64,000 nucleotides of DNA from Nonomuraea solani (GTDB taxonomy: Bacteria > Actinomycetota > Actinomycetes > Streptosporangiales > Streptosporangiaceae), in assembly GCF_900108335.1 (NCBI RefSeq), contig NZ_FNVT01000008.1, positions 124,001 through 188,000 of the forward strand. Direction: 5' to 3'. Below, piece by piece: positions 48,732 to 57,031 of this stretch. How positions within the stretch are numbered: position 1 is the first letter of the stretch; the number at the start of each line of letters is the position of its first letter. The notes below the pieces were generated by a model. It worked only from the letters and a program-made list of their open reading frames with translations, was not told where the DNA came from and did not search any database. The position numbers and the translations under genes are program-made.

Positions 48732-50594
48732 ATGGCCGATGAGCCGCTCGAACTCGGGGAGATCTCCTTCTCCGACTGGCACGCCCACACCGACAAGCTG
48801 GCCGAGGTCGGGTTCCTGACCATCGCCCGGCGCCTGCCGTCCCTCGTGAGTCAGGCGATGCGCATGGCCTGGCGCGCGAGCCCCCGCGACACCGTGGCGA
48901 CGATCGTGCTCAACCTGCTCGGCGGGGTGTTCACCGCGTTCGGTCTGCTCGCCACGACCGGCGTGCTCACCGCGCTGTTCTCCGAGGGCCCGACGCCCGA
49001 CCGGGTGGTGGCGGCGCTGCCCAGCCTCGCCCTGGTCGGCGCGGCGGCGGCGCTGCGCACGGTCACCCAGGCGGGCGCCGGCTGGGCCCAGTCGCGCCTC
49101 GACCCCCAGGTCACCCGGCTGACCGAGGAGCGCCTCTACGGCCTGACCAGCCAGGTCGACCTGGTGTCCTACGACGACCCGGAGTTCCACGACTCCCTGC
49201 AGCGCGCCAGGTTGCGCGGGGTCGCGATGGCCGACTCGGTGGTGACCTCCGCCATCGACGTGGTCACCGCCGCCGTCGGCATCGCCGCCGTGGCCGGCGT
49301 GCTCAGCGTCCTGCACCCGGTGCTGCTGCCGCTGCTCCTGCTGGCCGTGCTCCCCGACGCCTGGGCCATGGTGCGCAGCGCCAAGATGCGTTACGCCACC
49401 CTCTACGCCCTTATCCCCGCCAACCGCCGCAAATGGATCATCGCCGAGCTCCTGGCCGACCGAGACCCGGCCGCGGAGGTCCGCTCGTTCACGATGCGCG
49501 GGTTCCTGCTGCGCATGTACGACGCGGTGGCGAAGGCGGAGCAGGACGTCATGCTCGGCCTGGCCAGACGCCAGACGGTGGCCGGGCTCGTCGGCGAGGC
49601 ACTCGGCGGCCTCGGCGCCGGCCTCGTCTACGTGGCCCTCGGCGTCCTGCTGGCCATCGCCGCCATCCCCCTGGCGGTGGCGGGCACCGCGGTGCTGGCC
49701 ATCCGCTCCGCTCAGAACTCCCTGGCCAACCTCATGTACGCCACCAACCGCCTCTACGAAGAGGGCCTCTACTTCACCGACTTCCTGCACTTCTGCGCCG
49801 ACGCCGAGACCCGCCTGCCGAGTTCCCGCCCCATTCCCATGCCCGACCGCTTCGACCGCATCACCGCCGAGGCGATCACCTTCACCTACCCCGGCGCCGA
49901 CCACCCCGCCCTGCGCGAGGTCTCCCTGCGCATCGACCACGGCGACGTCATCGCCTTCGTCGGCGAGAACGGCTCCGGCAAGACCACCCTCGCCAAGATC
50001 CTGTCCGGCCTCTACCAGCCCGACAGCGGCACCATCCGCTGGGACGACACCGACCTGGCCCACGTCGACCCCGACCACCTGCGCCTGCGCACCGCCGTCA
50101 TCGCCCAGGACCACACCCGCTGGCCGCTCACCGCCCGCTACAACATCACCATGGGCACCGACAAGGGCGAAGCCGCCCTGCACGCCGCCGCCACCGTCGC
50201 GGGCGCCGACGAGGTCATCGCCGACCTGCCCCACGGCTACCGCACCCTGCTCGACCGCCGCTTCAAAGACGGCCACGAGCTGTCCGGCGGCCAATGGCAG
50301 CGCATCGCCGTCGCCCGCGGCTTCCACCGCGACGCGGCCCTGCTCATCTGCGACGAACCCACCGCCGCCCTCGACGCCCGCGCCGAACACGCCCTCTTCC
50401 AGCGCATCCGCGACCACTCCGACGGCCGCACCGTCCTGCTGATCACCCACCGCCTGGCCAGCGTCCGGTACGCCGACCGCATCTACGTCCTGGACCACGG
50501 CAAAATCACCGAACAGGGCGACCACGACACCCTGATGGCCCACGGCGGCCTCTACGCCGACCTCTACACCCTCCAGGCCACCGCCTACCGCTAG
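48732..50594 (+). CDS. ABC exporter half-transporter (membrane domain plus ATPase)
   Basis: The 620-residue type IV ABC protein has a membrane domain in residues about 55-370 (VATIVLNLLGGVFTAFGLLATTGVLTALF; VVTAAVGIAAVAGVLSVLHPVLLPLLLLAVLPDAW; LGAGLVYVALGVLLAIAAIPLAVAGTAVLAIRSAQNSLANL). The ATPase domain comes after: Walker A VGENGSGKTTLAK, signature ELSGGQWQRIAVARGF, Walker B LLICDEPTAALDA and H-loop LLITHRLASV. It would work as a homodimer exporting a lipid, peptide or drug. Its location opposite the NB-ARC/LuxR gene suggests inducible export. Codons in the last third are almost purely GCC/GAC/CTC-type. Confidence 0.94.
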   Translation: MADEPLELGEISFSDWHAHTDKLAEVGFLTIARRLPSLVSQAMRMAWRASPRDTVATIVLNLLGGVFTAFGLLATTGVLTALFSEGPTPDRVVAALPSLALVGAAAALRTVTQAGAGWAQSRLDPQVTRLTEERLYGLTSQVDLVSYDDPEFHDSLQRARLRGVAMADSVVTSAIDVVTAAVGIAAVAGVLSVLHPVLLPLLLLAVLPDAWAMVRSAKMRYATLYALIPANRRKWIIAELLADRDPAAEVRSFTMRGFLLRMYDAVAKAEQDVMLGLARRQTVAGLVGEALGGLGAGLVYVALGVLLAIAAIPLAVAGTAVLAIRSAQNSLANLMYATNRLYEEGLYFTDFLHFCADAETRLPSSRPIPMPDRFDRITAEAITFTYPGADHPALREVSLRIDHGDVIAFVGENGSGKTTLAKILSGLYQPDSGTIRWDDTDLAHVDPDHLRLRTAVIAQDHTRWPLTARYNITMGTDKGEAALHAAATVAGADEVIADLPHGYRTLLDRRFKDGHELSGGQWQRIAVARGFHRDAALLICDEPTAALDARAEHALFQRIRDHSDGRTVLLITHRLASVRYADRIYVLDHGKITEQGDHDTLMAHGGLYADLYTLQATAYR

Positions 50595-50713
50595 GCCCGG
50601 TGGGGGCCGCACTTCGGCGAGGTCTCTTGGGAGACGAGGGAGCGGTGGAGCTGAGAGGCCGGTTGGGAGTCGTGGAGTCGCCAGTGGGACAGCACCGAGG
50701 ACAGAACCCTGGC

Positions 50714-52171
50714 CTAGGACAGGACCGCTTCGATGATCGCCCGGGCGATCGGGGCCACCTCGTTCGCCCGGTCCCCCGGCCGTTCCAGGACCACCCCCAC
50801 CGCCACCTCGGGTGCGTCCGCCGGGGCGAAGGCCGTTACCAGGGCATGCTCGCCCAGCCCCGGCACGTCCGCCGACGTGGCCGTTCTGGCCGCGACCGCC
50901 ACCCCAGGGATGGCCGCCCCCGCCCCCGTGCCCCCGGCGTGCGTCACCGTGGTCATCATCTCCGCCAGATAGCGTGCCAGCGCCGGTGACATCGCCGTAC
51001 GGTAGGGCACCGGGCCGGCGCGGTTGATGATCGAGCCGTCCGGCAGCCGGACCTCCTCCACCAGGTACGGCCGCATCAGCACCCCGTTGTTGGCCACCGC
51101 CGCCGACAGCATGGCGACCATCAGCGGCGTCACCCGGTTCTCGTGGTGCCCGATGGCCGACAGGGCGGTCTGGGGCCGGTCCATGGCCAGGGGGTAGCGG
51201 CTCGACGCCGTGGCCAGCGGGATCGTCAGGTGGGCCGCGTTGAAGCCGAACGCCTCCGCCTGGTCCCGCAGCAGGTCCTGCCCGAGCTGCAGCCCGATGT
51301 TGGCGAACGCCGTGTTGCACGACACCTGGAACGCGTACGTGAGCGACGGCCGGGCGTTCCCGCAGGCCGTACCGCCCGAGTTCTGGAGGTAAGTGGGCGT
51401 TCCCGGCAGTTGCAGCCGGGCGGGCGCGTCCACCAGGGCGGACGGCGTGTACTCGCCCGACGCCAGCGCCGCCGCCGCCGTGACCAGCTTGAACGTGGCC
51501 CCGGGCGGATAGAGCTGGTTCAGCGCCCGGTTGAGCAGGGGCTGCGACGGTGCGTGGCGCAGCTCCCTCAGCGTCTCGGCCAGCCGCTCGCGGTCGAAGG
51601 TGGCCAGGGCGTTCGGGTCGTACGCCGGGTAGCTGGTCAGCGCCAGGATCGCCCCGGTCGCCGGGTTGATGGCCACCGCCGCCCCGGGAATCCCGGTCGT
51701 CTTGAGGCTCTGGTAGGCCGCCCACTGCGCCCGATCGCTGATCGTCAGCCGGACGTCGGCCCCCTCGACGTGCCCGTCCCTGACCAGCGACCTGACCTTG
51801 ACCTTGGGGTCCTCGCCCGACAGCACCGCCTCCTGGGCCTGCTCGATGCCCGTCGAGCGGTGCAGCGACACATGTCCGGTGACGGCCGCGTACTGCTCCC
51901 CGGCCTTGTAGACGCGCCTGAACCGGTACGGGCCGGCGCCGTTCGGCCGGCTGGTGGCGATGGGCGTGCCGTCGTAGGTGAGGATGTCGCCGCGCGGGTG
52001 GCCGTACCTGGAGATGAGCGGCCGTTCGTTCCTGCGGTCGGCGTTGAGCTCGTACGAGCCGAAGGCCTGGACGAGTGTGACGTGCGCCAGCAGCACGAAC
52101 AGCATCGCCGCGCAGAGCCTGGCCACGCGGCTGAGCGGCACGTTGATCCGCCTCGCCCTCGATACCGCCAT
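50714..52171 (-). CDS. Penicillin-binding protein-like transpeptidase domain protein lacking catalytic Ser and KTG
   Basis: The 485-residue PbpA/FtsI-like protein has one N-terminal membrane helix (LCAAMLFVLLAHVTLVQAFG), the dimerisation segment (RNERPLISRYGHPRGDILTYDGTPIA) and a full transpeptidase fold (AAVAINPATGAILALTSYPAYDPN, AIGHHENRVTPLMVAMLSAAVANNG). The active site is altered. The SxxK motif, normally PPGSTFK, reads PPGATFK: Ala225, codon GCC at 51499-51497. The KTG motif reads RTA (residues 429-431). Only SxN (SCN, 284-286) is kept. It can hardly acylate a substrate or beta-lactam, so a structural or regulatory cell-wall role is likely. The next gene upstream on this strand is MerR. 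Confidence 0.93.
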   Translation of the reverse strand: MAVSRARRINVPLSRVARLCAAMLFVLLAHVTLVQAFGSYELNADRRNERPLISRYGHPRGDILTYDGTPIATSRPNGAGPYRFRRVYKAGEQYAAVTGHVSLHRSTGIEQAQEAVLSGEDPKVKVRSLVRDGHVEGADVRLTISDRAQWAAYQSLKTTGIPGAAVAINPATGAILALTSYPAYDPNALATFDRERLAETLRELRHAPSQPLLNRALNQLYPPGATFKLVTAAAALASGEYTPSALVDAPARLQLPGTPTYLQNSGGTACGNARPSLTYAFQVSCNTAFANIGLQLGQDLLRDQAEAFGFNAAHLTIPLATASSRYPLAMDRPQTALSAIGHHENRVTPLMVAMLSAAVANNGVLMRPYLVEEVRLPDGSIINRAGPVPYRTAMSPALARYLAEMMTTVTHAGGTGAGAAIPGVAVAARTATSADVPGLGEHALVTAFAPADAPEVAVGVVLERPGDRANEVAPIARAIIEAVLS

Positions 52172-52206
52172 GATCTTGGTCTAACAAGCGGGCGGCAAAG
52201 GAGAGG

Positions 52207-52566
52207 CTAGAGGACGCTCCGGTAGTAGGAGATCTTGTTGTTGATGTAGCGCTGGCGCTCGGCGAGGTTGTCGATCTGGCCCTGGACCTGCCGGTCGTGC
52301 TCCTCCAGGAGCCTGATGCGGTCGGGGATCGTGTGGTCGCCCGCGCGCACCAGCTCGGCGAAGCGCAGCATCGTGGCGATGGGCATCCCCGTGTCGCGCA
52401 GGCAGCGGACCATGCCGAGCCAGCCCACGTCTTCCTTGCTGAACCTGCGCTGACCGGCCGCGTTGCGGTCGATGCGCTCCAGCAGGCCGATCTTCTCGTA
52501 GTAGCGCAGGGTGTCGATGCTGAAGCCGGTCTCTTCGACCACTTCCGCGGGTGTGTACACGCTCAC
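52207..52566 (-). CDS. MerR-family transcriptional regulator
   Basis: The 119-residue regulator starts with the winged helix (YTPAEVVEETGFSIDTLRYYEKIGLLERIDRNAAGQRRFSKEDVGWLGMVRCLRDTGMPI). A coiled-coil dimerisation helix follows (RIRLLEEHDRQVQGQIDNLAERQRYINNKISYYRSV). The C-terminal metal-binding cysteines of metal sensors are absent, so the signal may be organic or redox. It is divergent from the aldo/keto reductase gene, and both promoters carry its likely binding site. GTG is the start, seven bases after the -10 box. Confidence 0.94.
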   Translation of the reverse strand: MSVYTPAEVVEETGFSIDTLRYYEKIGLLERIDRNAAGQRRFSKEDVGWLGMVRCLRDTGMPIATMLRFAELVRAGDHTIPDRIRLLEEHDRQVQGQIDNLAERQRYINNKISYYRSVL

Positions 52567-52573
52567 GCTCCCT

Positions 52574-52651
52574 AGGATCGCACCTGGAGCCCACTCCAGG
52601 TCAACCCGGTTCGCGGGGGCTTGACATGGAGTGCGCTCCAGCTCTCAGAGT
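52574..52651. promoter_or_regulatory. Two mirrored MerR-type promoters
   Basis: Towards the reductase: -35 TTGACA (52621-52626), 19-bp spacer with TGGAG-TGCG-CTCCA (52627-52640), -10 CAGAGT (52646-52651). Towards merR: -35 TTGACC (52604-52599), 19-bp spacer, -10 GATCCT (52579-52574), with the perfect repeat ACCTGGAG-CCCA-CTCCAGGT (52582-52601) over the -35 and spacer. The overlong 19-bp spacers are the hallmark of MerR-activated promoters. Confidence 0.85.
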
Positions 52652-52658
52652 CGGCTCC

Positions 52659-53582
52659 ATGAACATCGCACTCGGCACGATTCCGTTCGGCACGACCGTC
52701 GGCATGCAGGAGACCTTCGCCATCCTGGACCGGTTCCAGGAGGCGGGCGGCACGATGCTCGACACGGCCAACAACTACCCGTTCTGGGTGGAGGGCCGCT
52801 CGGGGGACGAGAGCGAGCTGGCCATCGGCGCGTGGCTGGCCGCCCGTGGCAACCGGGACGAGGTCTTCATCAGTACGAAGGTGGGCGCCCGGCCCACCGT
52901 CCCCGGCGACACCACTTTGGACTCGGCGGAGGGGCTGTCCGCCACGACCATCGCCAAGGGCGCGGAAGGCAGCCTGAAGAGATTGCGGACGGACTACATC
53001 GATGTGTATTGGTCGCACATCGAAGACCGGTCCACGCCGCTGGAGGAGACTTTGGGGGCGTTCGACGCGCTGGCGGGGGCGGGCAAGGTGCGGGCCATCG
53101 GCGCCAGCAACATCGCCGCCTGGCGGCTGGAGCGGGCCAGAAACCTCTCGGCGGCGCGCGGGTGGATGCCCTACACCTACGTCCAGCTCCGTCACACGTA
53201 CCTGCGGCCGCGCCCGAACACCCGGCCGGCGGAGGGCGGGCACACGCTGACCTCGGACGACATGCTCGACTACCTGGCCGCCGAGCCCGACCTGACGCTG
53301 TGGGCGTACAACACGCTGATGTTCGGCGCCTACACGCGGGCCGACCGCCCGATCCCCGACATCTACGACCACCCCGGCACGACCCGCCGCCTGGCCGTCC
53401 TGCACGAGGTCGCCAAGGAACTGGGTGCCACCCCGAACCAGGTCGTCCTGGCCTGGCTCCTGGCCGACGGAATCGTCCCGATCGTGGGGGTGTCCACGAT
53501 GGAGCAGTTGGAGGAGGCCATCGCCGCCACAGACCTCAAGCTGGACTCAGACCTCCACACCCGCCTCAACACCCCCGCCTAA
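52659..53582 (+). CDS. Aldo/keto reductase
   Basis: The 307-residue NADPH-dependent TIM-barrel enzyme has the catalytic tetrad: Asp and Tyr in MLDTANNYPFW, Lys in VFISTKVGARP and His in IDVYWSHIEDRSTP. Cofactor-site motifs are IGASNIAAWRLERA and PIVGVSTMEQLEEAI. It reduces an aldehyde or ketone. The start ATG lies seven bases from the -10 box, so the mRNA is probably leaderless. The gene is very likely MerR-activated in response to its substrate or a related toxic carbonyl. Confidence 0.93.
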   Translation: MNIALGTIPFGTTVGMQETFAILDRFQEAGGTMLDTANNYPFWVEGRSGDESELAIGAWLAARGNRDEVFISTKVGARPTVPGDTTLDSAEGLSATTIAKGAEGSLKRLRTDYIDVYWSHIEDRSTPLEETLGAFDALAGAGKVRAIGASNIAAWRLERARNLSAARGWMPYTYVQLRHTYLRPRPNTRPAEGGHTLTSDDMLDYLAAEPDLTLWAYNTLMFGAYTRADRPIPDIYDHPGTTRRLAVLHEVAKELGATPNQVVLAWLLADGIVPIVGVSTMEQLEEAIAATDLKLDSDLHTRLNTPA

Positions 53583-53905
53583 CCTCACCACCCCGGACCT
53601 CCACCGGGCTCACCCCCCGCCCTATGGACTCGCCACCGAGCTCGGCTCCCACCGCCGTCTCGACCGCCACCTTCCACTCGCGCACCTCGCACCGTCGCCT
53701 CCCGGCGGGCTGCTCACCATCACCTCTCAGCGGACCACCCCGCCGCCACATCCGAGCGGGCAGCCCGGGCGGCGCGTCCATCGGATCCGCCCTGCGGCGG
53801 CGCTTTCCGCCAGCGCGCTCTTCCCCGCCCGCGCCAGCGGTCCCCCTCTTCCAAAGGGACCTCGCCGGAGTGCGGCGGGGAAGGGTGGAAGGGCCGGCAA
53901 GGGGG
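53583..53905. other. Gene-free interval after the aldo/keto reductase
   Basis: No gene can be supported in these 323 bases between two convergent genes. A short CCCGG/CCGGG pair soon after the reductase stop is the only stem I see near it; no U-tract terminator is visible. Confidence 0.4.
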
Positions 53906-54544
53906 CTAAGGCAGGTGGTCGGCCAGGTAGCGGCGGACGAGTTGTTTGCATTCCGCGATCAGCTCCCGATCCCCACCAGGATCGGCCCGGAAGGCCAGTT
54001 TGAGCACCGCGTCCGTGGCCTCGACCGCCACCACCAGCGCCCGGTCGAGCCCCGGGCCCACGGGGGCGTCCAGGAGTTCGAGGGTCAGGGCGCGCAGCCG
54101 TTCGGCGACGACGACGTTGTTCTCCTGCGTCTCGTCGAGCGCCCGCTGACTGCCCTCGACGGCGGGCCCGCCGGGGGCGGCCAGCACCTCGCCGAAGTCC
54201 ACCACCGCGAATCCGGGCAGCGTGCGTTTCATGTCGACGAACTCGTCGATGGCGAGGTCGACCAGGTCGGTCCAGTGCCCGAGGTCGGCCTGCGGGATGC
54301 GCTGGATGATCCGTTCGAGGAACGCCTCGAGGTTGCGCCGCGCCAGCGCCCGGACCAACCCCTGCTTGTCGTGGAAGAACTGGTAGAACGTGCCGATCGG
54401 CACCTCGGCCCGGCGCGCGACCTCTTTCGTGGTCAACGCCTCGTAGCCGACCTCGTCGAGCAGGTGCGCGCACTCGTCGAGCATCCGCTCCACCCGCTCG
54501 ACGCTCCGTCGCTGGGCGGGACGGCGGCGCAACGTACTGGTCAT
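53906..54544 (-). CDS. TetR-family transcriptional regulator
   Basis: The 212-residue repressor starts with the TetR HTH (RVERMLDECAHLLDEVGYEALTTKEVARRAEVPIGTFYQFFHDKQGLVRALARRNLEAFLERI), followed by a helical ligand domain. The ATG has GGAGG close upstream; longer in-frame extensions run into the promoter region. It is divergent from the beta-glucosidase gene (91 bases between starts), its probable target. Confidence 0.94.
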   Translation of the reverse strand: MTSTLRRRPAQRRSVERVERMLDECAHLLDEVGYEALTTKEVARRAEVPIGTFYQFFHDKQGLVRALARRNLEAFLERIIQRIPQADLGHWTDLVDLAIDEFVDMKRTLPGFAVVDFGEVLAAPGGPAVEGSQRALDETQENNVVVAERLRALTLELLDAPVGPGLDRALVVAVEATDAVLKLAFRADPGGDRELIAECKQLVRRYLADHLP

Positions 54545-54635
54545 GCCTCCATCCTTGCGTATCGCCGCGTGGTTGAGCGGGTGAGTTTCCAGGTCATAAC
54601 ATGAGGAATGCTCGCATATTGGTGAGGAGCCCGGG

Positions 54636-55949
54636 ATGTTCCTATGGGGTACGGCCACGGCCGCGTACCAGATCGAAGGCGCCGTCCGCGAGGACGGCAG
54701 GGGCGTCTCCATCTGGGACGCCTTCGCCCACGAGCCCGGCCGCACCAGGGACGGGCACACCGGGGACGTGGCCTGCGACCACTACCACCGCTGGCGCGAG
54801 GACATCGCCCTGATGTCCGGTCTCGGCGTGAACGCCTACCGCTTCTCGATCGCCTGGCCACGCGTGCTGCCCACGGGCACGGGCGAGGTCAACGACCGGG
54901 GCCTGGACTTCTACGACCGGCTGGCCGACGCCCTGCTGGCGGCGGGGATCCAGCCGGTGCCGACGTTGTTCCACTGGGACCTGCCCCAGGCCCTGGAGGA
55001 TCGTGGCGGCTGGCTGAACCGTGACACCGCCGCCGCCTTCGCCGACTACGCGGCCACGGTCGCGGCCAGGCTGGCCGACCGGGTGCCGCTGTGGATCACA
55101 CTGAACGAGCCATTCGTCCACATGGCGTACGGCTACGCGATGGGGATCCACGCGCCCGGCCGGCTCATGCTGACGGACGCCCTCCCCGCCGCCCACCACC
55201 AGTTGCTCGGCCACGGCCTGGCCGTCCAGGCGCTCAGGTCGGCCGGCGCGAGCCAGGTGGCGCTCACCAACAACTGCACCCCCGTCTGGCCGGCCTCCCA
55301 GGAGGAGCCCGACCTGCGGGCGGCCGACGCCTACGACATCCTGCACAACCGCCTGTTCAACGATCCCGTCCTTCTAGGCAAATATCCGGACTTGTCGGCT
55401 TATGCGACCGAGCTCGACTTCCTCCGGGACGGGGACCTGGCGACCATCTCCACACCCGTGGACGCCCTGGGGATCAACTACTACAACCCCACCCGCATCG
55501 CCGCCCCCACCGACGACGCCCTGCCGTTCACCGACGCCAGCATCACCGGCCACCCCACCACGGCCTTCGGCTGGCCGGTCGTCCCCGACGGCCTGCGCGA
55601 GCTGCTGACCGGCCTCAAGTCCCGGTACGGCGCCGCCCTCCCCCCGATCCTGATCACCGAGAACGGCTGCTCCCAGGACGACGTCCCACAGGAGGACGGC
55701 ACCATCGACGACACCGCCCGCATCGCCTTCCTGGACGGCCACCTCGGCGCGATGCGGCGGGCCATGGCCGAAGGCGTGGACGTACGCGGCTACTTCGCCT
55801 GGTCACTGCTGGACAACTTCGAGTGGGCCGAGGGCTACCACCAGCGTTTCGGCCTGGTCCACGTGGACTTCGCCACGCAGCGCCGTACCCCGAAGCGGTC
55901 CTACCACTGGTTCAGGGACCATCTGGCGCGTCAGAACACCGAGACGTGA
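54636..55949 (+). CDS. Glycoside hydrolase family 1 (beta-glucosidase)
   Basis: The 437-residue retaining glycosidase has the N-terminal signature FLWGTATAAYQIEGAVREDGRG. The acid/base Glu is in LWITLNEPF (E158) and the nucleophile Glu in ILITENGCSQ (E342). Substrate-binding segments are GVNAYRFSIAWPR, WSLLDNFEWAEGYHQRFGLVHVDF and TPKRSYHWFRD. No signal peptide, so it hydrolyses imported beta-glucosides such as cellobiose in the cytoplasm. The ribosome site GGTGAGGAG is upstream. Its 3' end overlaps the convergent secreted-protein gene by 19 bases. Confidence 0.96.
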   Translation: MFLWGTATAAYQIEGAVREDGRGVSIWDAFAHEPGRTRDGHTGDVACDHYHRWREDIALMSGLGVNAYRFSIAWPRVLPTGTGEVNDRGLDFYDRLADALLAAGIQPVPTLFHWDLPQALEDRGGWLNRDTAAAFADYAATVAARLADRVPLWITLNEPFVHMAYGYAMGIHAPGRLMLTDALPAAHHQLLGHGLAVQALRSAGASQVALTNNCTPVWPASQEEPDLRAADAYDILHNRLFNDPVLLGKYPDLSAYATELDFLRDGDLATISTPVDALGINYYNPTRIAAPTDDALPFTDASITGHPTTAFGWPVVPDGLRELLTGLKSRYGAALPPILITENGCSQDDVPQEDGTIDDTARIAFLDGHLGAMRRAMAEGVDVRGYFAWSLLDNFEWAEGYHQRFGLVHVDFATQRRTPKRSYHWFRDHLARQNTET

Positions 55950-56827
55950 ACGTGGTCGTAGTGGTTGGCGGTCACCCCGCCGCGGTTCGACATCGGGTCC
56001 CAGCCACCGCCTGAGCGGATGTCGTAGTAGCGCTGCTTCCAGATGATGTACATCACGCCGAGCCGCGGCCCGTTCTTGATCAGCCAGGCGGCCAGCGCGT
56101 CGCCGTTGGCGGCGTCGGCCCCCGCGGCCATGGTGCCGCCTCTGGACATCATGAAGTCGCAGGCCCGGCCCTTGCCGTGCTCGCCGGGGTCGCCGGGGCG
56201 CAGGCAGCCGACGCCGTACCTCATCGGGAAGTTCGCCATGATCGCCGCGCGCACCGAGATCAGGCGGGGCGTCAGGCCCTCGGCGCCGCCCGGCTGCTGG
56301 AAGCCGAACTTGTTGAGCAGGCGGTCGACCTCTTTGCGCTTGGCCTCCATGGCCTTGATCTCTTTGCGCAGCTTCTCGATCTTCTCGTTGGCGTTGAGCT
56401 TCGCCTCTTTGGACTCGTCGATCAGCTTCTGGATGCTCTCGACCCGCTTGGTGCGCTCCTGGGCCATGTACGTCATGTTCGCGGCCTGCCCCAGCACCTG
56501 GTACGGGTCGGCGTTGGGCGCCATGAGCTGCATGCCGTCGATCGGCCCCACCATGTAGGAGGTCTGCGCGATCCTGGCCACCTCGGACTGGGCGGCCTTG
56601 AGCTGGGCCTGCAGATCGCCCGAGGTGTCGGTGGCCTTCTTCGCCTGGATCCTGATCTCTTCGAGTAGCTGGATCTGACCCCGGTAGCGGTCGCTCAACT
56701 GCTTCGCCTGCCTGGTGAGTTTGCGCAGCTCAGCCGGGCCGGGATCGGCCATGACAGGCGCGGGCGAGTAGAGCCCGAGCAGCCCGGAGAGAACGGCGAC
56801 AAGAACGGCGACCCGCCGGATCCTCAC
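55931..56827 (-). CDS. Secreted coiled-coil protein with ARB-07466-like C-terminal domain
   Basis: The 298-residue precursor has a Sec signal (VAVLVAVLSGLLGLYSPAPVMA). A long coiled coil spans about residues 35-180 (ELRKLTRQAKQLSDRYRGQIQLLEEIRIQ; NANEKIEKLRKEIKAMEAKRKEVDRLLNKF), like the RipA/CwlO partner region of cell-wall hydrolases. The last 110 residues (YGVGCLRPGDPGEHGKGRACDFMMSRGG...GVMYIIWKQRYYDIRSGGGWDPMSNRGGVTANHYDHVHVSVF) match a domain seen at the C-terminus of actinobacterial NlpC/RipA-like proteins. Its His/Asp pattern (CDFM..., HYDHVHV) resembles peptidase M15/VanY-like folds. It is a probable envelope protein; enzymatic activity is uncertain. Confidence 0.88.
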   Translation of the reverse strand: MRIRRVAVLVAVLSGLLGLYSPAPVMADPGPAELRKLTRQAKQLSDRYRGQIQLLEEIRIQAKKATDTSGDLQAQLKAAQSEVARIAQTSYMVGPIDGMQLMAPNADPYQVLGQAANMTYMAQERTKRVESIQKLIDESKEAKLNANEKIEKLRKEIKAMEAKRKEVDRLLNKFGFQQPGGAEGLTPRLISVRAAIMANFPMRYGVGCLRPGDPGEHGKGRACDFMMSRGGTMAAGADAANGDALAAWLIKNGPRLGVMYIIWKQRYYDIRSGGGWDPMSNRGGVTANHYDHVHVSVF

Positions 56828-57031
56828 ACGCGCCCCCTCCCCACATAGACGGACCGAAACTATAGAAGATGATCTTGATCTCTGTCATCTGAACGACCGA
56901 ACTGGTGCACCTTTGGCGAGTTTTCTATGGATTTGTCCGAGTTAAGGCGGACCTAAAAATTTGGGTCTTGTATAGATCGCTCCAAAGGTCTGGGATGGCG
57001 ATCGATTCCGTCTCCGCGAAGGGGCTGACCT

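Noticed and set aside
48669..52187. 1172-codon open frame on the minus strand across the ABC exporter and PBP genes
   Set aside because: Low-complexity G/A/R/D/V-rich translation with no domain pattern. It is the GC-rich shadow of the ABC exporter and pseudo-PBP genes.
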